Below are positions 1 through 4,482 of a DNA stretch of 7,864 nucleotides, one piece after another. Within the stretch, counting starts at the first letter, position 1. Every line of letters starts with the position of its first letter. This DNA is from DAIRFP01 sp036794995. GTDB taxonomy: Bacteria > Desulfobacterota > Binatia > UBA9968. The notes beneath the pieces were generated by a model. The model searched no databases. It was not told the DNA's origin and saw nothing but the letters and a program-made list of their open reading frames with translations. Location of the stretch: contig DAIRFP010000234.1 in assembly GCA_036794995.1 (NCBI GenBank), positions 1-7,864 of the forward strand, written 5' to 3'. Position numbers and translations under genes: made by a program.

Positions 1-181
1 CGGCGCCGGTGGCCGTCAGCAGCGGAACAACGCCCAAAATAAACGCGATGGAAGTCATCAGGATCGGCCGGAAGCGCCGCCGCGTCGCTTCGACGGCGGC
101 GTCCACCGCCGACATACCCTCCGCCTTGAGCTCCCGGGCAAACTCCACGATCAGGATCGCGTTCTTCGCCGCGAGGGCGAT
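1..181 (-). pseudogene. RND (AcrB/HAE1-type) efflux permease remnant, 5'-truncated
   Basis: Read on the minus strand, bases 181 to 2 give 60 codons matching the conserved late-transmembrane segment of AcrB/MexB-type hydrophobe/amphiphile efflux pumps: LAAKNAILIVEFA, then an amphipathic stretch ending RFRPILMTSIAF and LGVVPLLTATGA. In the family this lies roughly 100 residues before the C-terminus of a protein of about 1,040 residues, so nearly all of the pump upstream is missing. Similarity ends at about base 181-184. Upstream the frame runs through low-complexity sequence (187-199) and meets an in-frame stop at 209-211, and no start codon with a ribosome-binding site is visible. The reading frame continues off the left edge. 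Family membership is near certain. Whether this is a true pseudogene, a rearrangement breakpoint or an assembly join cannot be decided here. Confidence 0.8.
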
Positions 182-186
182 CAACA

Positions 187-250
187 CTCGGCACTCGACA
201 CTTCTTTCTCACCCCTCGCTCCTTTCGGATTTCGATATTCGATTTCGGTT
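187..250. repeat. Low-complexity intergenic repeat between RND remnant and DUF4239 gene
   Basis: This stretch joins two simple motifs. Bases 187-199 (CTCGGCACTCGAC) recur with one change on the minus strand at 2493-2505. Bases 225-241 (TCGGATTTCGATATTCG) recur exactly at 6972-6988 in the sulfatase leader. On the minus strand the second motif reads as degenerate tandem GAAATC/GAATATC units. I see no coding potential. The repeats look like dispersed intergenic filler and coincide with the point where the RND homology breaks. Confidence 0.5.
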
Positions 251-277
251 TTCATGGAACCGGCGCGGCGTTTCGCG

Positions 278-1033
278 TTATTGCCCGAGATGCGCGAGGG
301 CGGCGCGCAGCGGGGCGCTGGAGAGCGCGATCACCCCTGCGTAAGGCGTGTACATCTCCAGGATCAGGAAGATTGCGCCGGAAACCGACAGCGCGGAGAC
401 GAATAAACTGGCGACTACAGTTGCATTGGCAGGGGCGAAGAGGCCGAAACTGACAAAAATCACAGCAAGCCAAATAACCAGCACGACCAGCAACGGCATG
501 GAAACTGGAGTCGTTGACTGTTCGTACATCAGCCAGCGCGTCTTTCCGAGATCCATCGCCATGCTTAGCGCTTGGCCCTGGAGCGAGCGTTGTGTGTCGT
601 TCTTCGGCGAGAGGCCCTGGATTTTGCCGTAAAGAATTTCAGCTCCGGCGGAGGTTGGCGCCAATCGGGAAGTGTTGGTGCCGTCTTGAGACCACAGCTG
701 ATCGAGAGCGTGGACCGCTGCGCCGCGCAGCAGCTCGCGGGTTTCCTTGGTCTCCGGTCCGTACAGAGCCAGGACGCGGTCAAGCAAGGCGATATTGGCG
801 GACATCTGTGTCAGTTCGGCGCTTTGGGTGTCGTAGGAGCCCTTGGCTGAGGCGACCAGCAGGCCCAGGACAAGGGCGGCCATGGTCCCAACCAATCCCA
901 TTCCGAGCTTGACGATATCTTTGGATTCGTTACTCAGATGATGTTGGGGCAGAACGGCGTGCAGCAAGATACCCAGCACCGCGCCGCCAAAAACACACGC
1001 GAACACGATCAAGCTGATTGTGGTCGAACTCAA
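278..1033 (-). CDS. DUF4239 (bestrophin-like) inner-membrane protein
   Basis: A 251-residue membrane protein that I recognise as DUF4239 family; the biochemical role of the family is unknown. Four hydrophobic segments are visible at about residues 6-28, 42-62, 180-200 and 205-226. They form two hairpins separated by a soluble domain of about 115 residues. Family-typical stretches include SKDIVKLGMGLV (37-48), YGPETKETRELLRG (91-104), LGKTRWLMYEQ (162-172), the FGLFAPANATVV region near 200 and the SSAPLRAALAHLGQ tail. The length is normal and the gene looks intact. The start is TTG at 1031-1033, chosen because a perfect AGGAGG lies six bases upstream. It follows the 1127-1639 membrane gene after 93 bases and may be co-transcribed with it from the dyad promoter at 1693-1738; an internal promoter is not excluded. 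Confidence 0.87.
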   Translation of the reverse strand: MSSTTISLIVFACVFGGAVLGILLHAVLPQHHLSNESKDIVKLGMGLVGTMAALVLGLLVASAKGSYDTQSAELTQMSANIALLDRVLALYGPETKETRELLRGAAVHALDQLWSQDGTNTSRLAPTSAGAEILYGKIQGLSPKNDTQRSLQGQALSMAMDLGKTRWLMYEQSTTPVSMPLLVVLVIWLAVIFVSFGLFAPANATVVASLFVSALSVSGAIFLILEMYTPYAGVIALSSAPLRAALAHLGQ

Positions 1034-1039
1034 GATAAT

Positions 1040-1045
1040 CCTCCT
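1040..1045 (-). promoter_or_regulatory. Shine-Dalgarno AGGAGG fixing a TTG start
   Basis: The minus strand reads AGGAGG, then six bases, then TTG at 1033. This consensus site at ideal spacing is the reason for starting the DUF4239 protein at a rare TTG rather than at an internal ATG, all of which would remove the first membrane segment. Confidence 0.75.
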
Positions 1046-1126
1046 GCGCCGTGAGATGGTTTCCAGAGTGCGGACAGGGTCTTGCTATCACATATTATCG
1101 CAAGGCCTGATCTATAAACGTCTCGC

Positions 1127-1639
1127 TCAAACCCGTACCCTCCGCGGCGTTCCAAAGAAGATTTCGAGTACCTTGTCCCGTCCGATCACGCGGACGAGTT
1201 CGCGCATCGTGCAGTAGAAAAAAATCAATACGAGCAGCAGTATTTGGATGGCCCAGAAATGCGGCCACACGATCTCCGCGAGCAACCTCTGGTTGCCGGC
1301 AACGAAACCACCGGCCTCTTTCCAGAAGTCGGCGAGGTGCTCCAGGTAATGGACGAGCGTTGCGACCAGAACGTAAATCGTCGTTTTCCAGGCGACGTTG
1401 TAGATCAGCGGCCTGTGCGGATAGAGATTGATGAACGGCAGCAAATCCGCGATTAGTACCGCCTTGCCCAAGATTAAGGCAGCGACCGTTACTTGCAACG
1501 GCGTGCTGACCGCGATCCCGGATCCCTTCAGCATCAGCACACGGAGGATCGCAACAAGGTGCAAGGTGATGAAAAAAAAGATCGTCGGCGGGAGGATCGC
1601 AATGATCTCTTCCTTGACTTTCGCAAATAGTTTGCTCAT
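1127..1639 (-). CDS. Four-helix integral membrane protein, unknown function
   Basis: A 170-residue protein that I cannot assign to a named family. It has a short basic/acidic amphipathic N-terminus (MSKLFAKVKEE) and hydrophobic segments at about 14-36, 47-70, 84-102 and 126-145, then a cytoplasmic-looking basic tail ending GTPRRVRV. The loop around 71-79 (NLYPHRPLIY) and an HYLEHLADFWKE segment near 97-108 carry His and acidic residues, but I see no catalytic or metal-site signature that can be named. ATG at 1639 is chosen because it begins the compact hydrophobic protein. A GTG at 1666 is an in-frame alternative, and neither start has a good Shine-Dalgarno. The predicted transcript start near 1686 leaves room for both. 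A strong dyad promoter lies at 1693-1738. The DUF4239 gene follows 93 bases downstream. Confidence 0.75.
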   Translation of the reverse strand: MSKLFAKVKEEIIAILPPTIFFFITLHLVAILRVLMLKGSGIAVSTPLQVTVAALILGKAVLIADLLPFINLYPHRPLIYNVAWKTTIYVLVATLVHYLEHLADFWKEAGGFVAGNQRLLAEIVWPHFWAIQILLLVLIFFYCTMRELVRVIGRDKVLEIFFGTPRRVRV

Positions 1640-1692
1640 GGCATTCCAGGATGAGACGTCACGCACGATGCGGCACGTAGTTAAAATAAGGC

Positions 1693-1738
1693 TTTCTACC
1701 GCCGCATTAGGTAGTCGTCTATTGGACTTTGGTCCAAT
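1693..1738 (-). promoter_or_regulatory. Dyad-operator promoter P1 (for the 1127-1639 and probably 278-1033 genes)
   Basis: A perfect inverted repeat, ATTGGAC-CAAA-GTCCAAT, spans 1721-1738 (minus-strand reading). A -35-like TAGACG at 1716-1721 begins on the last base of the dyad. It is followed by a 17-base spacer and a -10-like TAGAAA at 1693-1698. Transcription is predicted to start near 1686, about 47 bases before the ATG at 1639. The same arrangement recurs at 7005-7050 and 7476-7521. The element lies inside the 3' end of the doubtful small ORF 1696-1848, whose stop codon TAG coincides with the start of the -10 hexamer. Confidence 0.65.
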
Positions 1739-1848
1739 AAGGGGAACAAGCTCTCCGTTAACTCGGGGTGCTCCTGTTCAAACACCTCCGAGTTTGTTTC
1801 GTCGTGCTGCTTGCGCCACTTAGGTGTCAGTTGTGGTGCAGAGTACAT
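1696..1848 (-). CDS. Small ORF, 50 residues, doubtful
   Basis: ATG at 1848 opens a 50-residue frame ending at TAG 1696-1698. The peptide is hydrophilic and rich in Glu, Gln and Lys (KWRKQHDETNSEVFEQE), with no membrane segment or cysteine and no family I recognise. An AGGAGA lies 11 bases upstream, longer than usual spacing, immediately after the stop of the preceding small ORF. In favour: the ribosome-binding site and non-random composition. Against: its last third is the dyad and promoter P1, which is better explained as regulatory DNA. It could be the decayed tail of a longer gene. Confidence 0.25.
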   Translation of the reverse strand: MYSAPQLTPKWRKQHDETNSEVFEQEHPELTESLFPLLDQSPIDDYLMRR

Positions 1849-1867
1849 TTTCTGAAGGATCTCCTGT

Positions 1868-2011
1868 TCACTTGCCGCCACCGCGGCTTCCCGCCTCGAG
1901 CATCTGAAGCGCCTTTTCAATACTCAACGATCCTCCGACCTGGCTGGGTGGGTGTTCCTTGAACGTCTGGAGAGACTGCCCCACGATGGCCACTCTTTCA
2001 TCCCGCGTCAC
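1868..2011 (-). CDS. Small ORF, 47 residues, doubtful
   Basis: A GTG at 2009-2011, preceded by a weak GGCGG, opens a 47-residue frame starting VTRDERVAIVGQSLQTFKEH and ending LEAGSRGGGK. It begins 17 bases after the stop of the membrane protein gene at 2029, as a coupled gene would. The peptide is charged and has a plausible short helix (LSIEKALQMLEAG). I recognise no family. The frame is open further upstream, but that part overlaps the membrane gene and has shadow-like composition. Its stop is followed at once by an AGGAGA and the next small ORF, so the two could be a small gene pair or one frame-broken remnant. Confidence 0.25.
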   Translation of the reverse strand: MTRDERVAIVGQSLQTFKEHPPSQVGGSLSIEKALQMLEAGSRGGGK

Positions 2012-2028
2012 CCGCCGATCGCCACTCG

Positions 2029-2418
2029 TTATTGCTTCACCCGTTCCACTCCGACAGGGGCTAGCCACCACCCGCGGGCGAGAAGAAGCGTCAGGACGCC
2101 GTGGATCACGACGGCGGGCCATAACAAGCTGCCAACTAATCGGCCACCGATCCCGAGGTAAGCGAGGTAGAGTGTCGCCAGCAGGTTGTACGCGAGTAGC
2201 GCTCGAAGAGCCGGGGTGTTAACGCCGGCAGACTCGAGACCCGGCCAGCAGGCCAACCCCAACCCGACCAATGCAAAGCCGGCCACGCGGCCCAGCGCCT
2301 CGCCCGCCCCGGACACTTCGTCGCCAAGCAGTAACCGAGTAACCAGTGGAGGATGGATCATCAGGGCAAGCCCGGTAGCCGCCTCAAGGACGGCGGCCAG
2401 ACCGAGTAGCCTTTTCAT
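2029..2418 (-). CDS. Four-helix small membrane protein, unknown function
   Basis: A 129-residue hydrophobic protein with four predicted membrane segments at about residues 3-20, 42-60, 68-92 and 97-117. The short loops contain HPP (21-23), LLLGDEVSGAGEALGR and a VIHG motif before the last helix. It ends in a short polar tail (GVERVKQ). It resembles small uncharacterised membrane proteins I have seen in environmental proteobacteria but belongs to no family I can name. ATG 2418 is chosen because MKRLLGLAAVLEAATG is a natural membrane-protein N-terminus; a purine-rich AAGGAAGAAAG stretch precedes it. An upstream in-frame start at 2472 would add 18 mostly polar residues and is not favoured. It follows the Ala-rich gene after 114 bases. 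No dyad operator is seen ahead of it. Confidence 0.7.
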   Translation of the reverse strand: MKRLLGLAAVLEAATGLALMIHPPLVTRLLLGDEVSGAGEALGRVAGFALVGLGLACWPGLESAGVNTPALRALLAYNLLATLYLAYLGIGGRLVGSLLWPAVVIHGVLTLLLARGWWLAPVGVERVKQ

Positions 2419-2532
2419 CGTAATTTCTTTCTTCCTTGAGACTTCACTCGACTCAATCTCAGCGTGAATCATACCGAGGGACAGGGTCGAGGGTCGGGTG
2501 CCGAGGGAAAGATCTCTCGTCAGTCAACCCCC

Positions 2533-3036
2533 TTACGGCGCTGACACAATATACACGATATTGTTTCCCTGAAAACCAGCCCGGTAGTAAACGCCGCCAC
2601 AGGCAAAATAATTGACCCCGTTGATCACCGTCGAGGTGCATCCAGGGGGCAGCGACGGCACCATCGTGCCTATGGGCAGGCCAGCGGCAGCTTGCTGGGC
2701 GGCGGCTGCGGCCGCCGCAGCGTTCGCAGCCGCTGCCTGCGCAGCAGCAGTATTTGCGGCAGCAACCTGGGCCGCAGCAGCGTTCGCGTAAGCCATATTC
2801 GCGGCAGCAGCGTTGGCAGCGGCAGCGCTCGTCACGGCAACCGTCGAAACCACTGCGGCTTCTCTATACATCGAACGGCGCGCCACGCCTGCGTAAGACA
2901 TGGGTGTCAAGGGCCTGCCGATAATCGCCTCCGCATTCCCGACGAACCCCAGCCTCAACGGGGAGTCGGGCAGAAATTCCGAGATCGAGATAATAAGGGA
3001 CGCAGTCAGCACTATGGGCATTAAAAATCTTTTCAT
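2533..3036 (-). CDS. Exported Ala-rich protein with Asn/Gln pentad repeat and two-Cys C-terminal domain
   Basis: A 167-residue protein. Residues 1-37 form a basic start, a hydrophobic stretch (PIVLTASLIISI) and a possible signal peptidase site at NAEA/I; the signal is rather long. After an IGRPLTPMSYAGVARR segment (39-54) comes an Ala-rich tract, residues 71-119, in which Asn or Gln occurs at 75, 80, 85, 90, 95, 100 and 105 and again at 115: a five-residue period. The C-terminal 35-40 residues have the pattern PPGC...VNGVNYFACGGVYYRA, with Cys133 and Cys146 able to pair outside the cytoplasm, and an aromatic/Val-rich end. I recall small exported proteins with the same GRPLTP-SYAGVARR start and CGG-YY end, all of unknown function. 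ATG 3036 is fixed by AAAGGAG eight bases upstream. No dyad promoter precedes it. Confidence 0.75.
   Translation of the reverse strand: MKRFLMPIVLTASLIISISEFLPDSPLRLGFVGNAEAIIGRPLTPMSYAGVARRSMYREAAVVSTVAVTSAAAANAAAANMAYANAAAAQVAAANTAAAQAAAANAAAAAAAAQQAAAGLPIGTMVPSLPPGCTSTVINGVNYFACGGVYYRAGFQGNNIVYIVSAP
2692..2826 (-). repeat. 15-bp-period coding repeat (Ala pentads)
   Basis: Codons 71-115 of the exported Ala-rich protein form nine five-codon units of mostly alanine with Asn or Gln in the fifth place: AAAAN, AAAAN, MAYAN, AAAAQ, VAAAN, TAAAQ, AAAAN, AAAAA, AAAQQ. The DNA uses mixed GCN codons, so protein periodicity is kept better than nucleotide identity. The tract may vary in length between strains. 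Confidence 0.7.
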
Positions 3037-3106
3037 TGATTGACTCCTTTCACAATTCTGATCAAACAAAATATCCTGTCATTTGAGCGAAGTTCAAGCC
3101 TTCGTT

Positions 3107-3190
3107 CTCTCTCCCCTTGCGGGAGAGAGTTAGAGTGAGGGGTAGTAAAATTTGGCACCCTCACCTCTGTCCCTCCCGTCGAGGGAGAGG
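3107..3190. repeat. MITE/REP-like long imperfect palindrome
   Basis: Two C-rich/G-rich hairpins face each other. The first has a 9-bp perfect stem, CTCTCTCCC (3107-3115) with GGGAGAGAG (3121-3129). The second is CCCTC...GAGGG around 3172-3185. Between them GTGAGGG (3135-3141) pairs with CCCTCAC (3158-3164) across an AT-rich centre. The whole is an 84-bp imperfect inverted repeat built from GGGAGAG and GTGAGGG words. Elements with these words are common extragenic repeats in environmental proteobacterial genomes. It sits in the gap between the DUF2092 gene and the Ala-rich gene and may also act as a terminator-like structure. Confidence 0.6.
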
Positions 3191-3320
3191 AAGTTTTAAC
3201 AACTTCAATGCCGGTGACAAATCAGCGCGCTTTTTTCTCTGCAGCCGCGCCGCAGGCTTTTTGTGTTATTGTAAACATCAAAAAGAATGTCGCATTAGGG
3301 CTCACCATTCCCGCTTCTAA
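3191..3320. other. Intergenic stretch after the DUF2092 gene
   Basis: The 130 bases downstream of the DUF2092 stop hold no gene. AT-rich runs and a weak GC-rich inverted pattern near 3241-3258 flanked by T/A runs hint at a termination region, but the stem is only about four base pairs, so I do not call a terminator. Confidence 0.4.
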
Positions 3321-4106
3321 CTATTTTGGCTTCGCCGCTTCGGCAGTCAGCTGGAGAAACTCGATCTTCTTAGCGCCTTTGGGTGGCACGAAACTGAACT
3401 CCTGATTCGTCAACTTCGGCGCTACGTCCCAGTTTCGAATTAGTACGGCGAACTGCGGCTCCCCGGTAACCTTTTTCGAGGTGAGGATAAATTTGCGAGG
3501 CAACGGCTTGTCTCCGTCCTCGATCCAGATCTGCCAGTCGACCTCCGCGCCGCGAAACGCAAGATGGGTGCTCTTGAGGCCCCCAACCACGCTCGGGCCG
3601 ACCACGAACCCGGAAGTTGTTACCTTCAGCATCCTCTCAGCGGCGTTCTTGTACAGGAGTTCTGCCGCGGGTGCGACCACGTCGAGCTTTTCCCTGGCAA
3701 AGTCCAGCATCTCATCAATTGTCGGTGGCGCAGCGGTGGTCGCGTACAAGTTCTCCTTGGGGTTGTAGAGCGTCAGGGTCTTGCCGTCGTAGAAAAATTC
3801 CTGGTTGGCGATGTCACCCTTGCGGTGAGCGCGCAGCCTGTTCGGTCGCGACACCATCAGTGTCGCGGGACTGGCATACTGGAGCTTCTGCCCGGATGTC
3901 AGCACGACTTCGAGCGTGCTCTCCGCCTTCAAAGTGAACTGCTGGCGGCTTGCCAGGTAGTCGCTCATCCGCCGCAACAGCTTCTCGGCCTGGGGCTCCA
4001 TCCCGGTGGGTTGAGCGTGACCGGGCTGGGGCCATCCCGCTAAGACCAGCATCGACAATGCGGCTACTGAAACTATTCGTCTCGCAAAACCATAAATTCG
4101 CTTCAT
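3321..4106 (-). CDS. DUF2092 periplasmic protein (LolA-like fold predicted)
   Basis: A 261-residue exported protein. Residues 1-31 are a signal peptide: basic MKRIYGFARR, a hydrophobic core, and a GHA/Q cleavage site. The mature part matches what I know of DUF2092: an early helix with EKLLRRMSDYLASRQQFTLKAEST, then ASPATLMVSRPNRLRAHRKGD, FFYDGKTLTLYNPKENLYAT, PPTIDEMLDFAREKL, and a late DGDKPLPRKFILTSKKVTGEP strand pair ending near FSFVPPKGAKKIEF. The family is predicted to share the LolA/LolB lipoprotein-carrier-like beta fold and act in the periplasm; ligand and partner are unknown. ATG 4106 is chosen for the signal peptide and an AAGGAC upstream. It lies 29 bases after the small secreted protein gene and is the last gene of the sulfatase operon. 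Confidence 0.88.
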   Translation of the reverse strand: MKRIYGFARRIVSVAALSMLVLAGWPQPGHAQPTGMEPQAEKLLRRMSDYLASRQQFTLKAESTLEVVLTSGQKLQYASPATLMVSRPNRLRAHRKGDIANQEFFYDGKTLTLYNPKENLYATTAAPPTIDEMLDFAREKLDVVAPAAELLYKNAAERMLKVTTSGFVVGPSVVGGLKSTHLAFRGAEVDWQIWIEDGDKPLPRKFILTSKKVTGEPQFAVLIRNWDVAPKLTNQEFSFVPPKGAKKIEFLQLTAEAAKPK

Positions 4107-4135
4107 AATTGTCCTTCCCTTTCTGATCTCATCAC

Positions 4136-4420
4136 TTACGGGATCATGCCGCATTCGAACATCTTGTTTAAAACGGGGGCGGCGATCTTATCGATGAAGG
4201 CCACCCGTGCCTGCTTATCGTTGCGCAAGAACTCGACAGCCAACTTCTCCTTCTCCGTTGGCGGCTGTTTTTTGTCCGCCCGTAACTCCGCGCAGCTTGA
4301 TTTCTGGAACTTCTGAATCACTTTGTCAGCCGCAAAGTCCAAGAGCATTCCCTGGGCAGCCACGTCGCCAGCCACCATCAAAGCTGAAACAAACATCAGT
4401 GCTGCGATGGTTTTTCTCAT
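4136..4420 (-). CDS. Small secreted protein with two cysteines, unknown function
   Basis: A 94-residue protein with a clear Sec signal peptide (MRKTIAALMFVSALMVAGDVAA, cleavage after residue 22 at VAA/Q). The mature 72 residues are helical and charged: MLLDFAADKVIQKFQKSSCAELRADKK, a PPTEKEK turn, then AVEFLRNDKQARVAFIDKIAAPVLNKMFECGMIP. Cys43 and Cys90 could form one disulfide in the periplasm. I do not recognise a named family. ATG 4420 has AAAGGAG upstream. An in-frame ATG at 4444 also has GAGGAG eight bases upstream but would put polar MPHEKECN ahead of the signal peptide, so 4420 is preferred. It sits 62 bases after the sulfatase and 29 before the DUF2092 gene, so it is probably co-expressed with both. 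Confidence 0.75.
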   Translation of the reverse strand: MRKTIAALMFVSALMVAGDVAAQGMLLDFAADKVIQKFQKSSCAELRADKKQPPTEKEKLAVEFLRNDKQARVAFIDKIAAPVLNKMFECGMIP

Positions 4421-4482
4421 GTTACACTCCTTTTCGTGTGGCATTGTTTAAGCTCCTCTGTCCGACTGTTGGTTTTCCATCC

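Noticed and set aside
9..344. Plus-strand 111-codon frame at the left edge
   Set aside because: It is antisense to the RND remnant and runs into the DUF4239 gene; the minus-strand frame carries the conserved family motif.
1034..1126. A fourth dyad operator before the DUF4239 gene
   Set aside because: No TGKAC-CAAA-GTMCA match was seen in this gap, nor ahead of the genes starting at 2418 and 3036.
2692..3024. Plus-strand Ser/Gly/Arg-rich 110-codon frame
   Set aside because: It is the antisense of the GCN repeat coding for alanine; its composition follows from that repeat.
3236..3262. Possible Rho-independent terminator of the sulfatase operon
   Set aside because: The GC-rich core has only about four base pairs of stem flanked by T/A runs, too weak to call.
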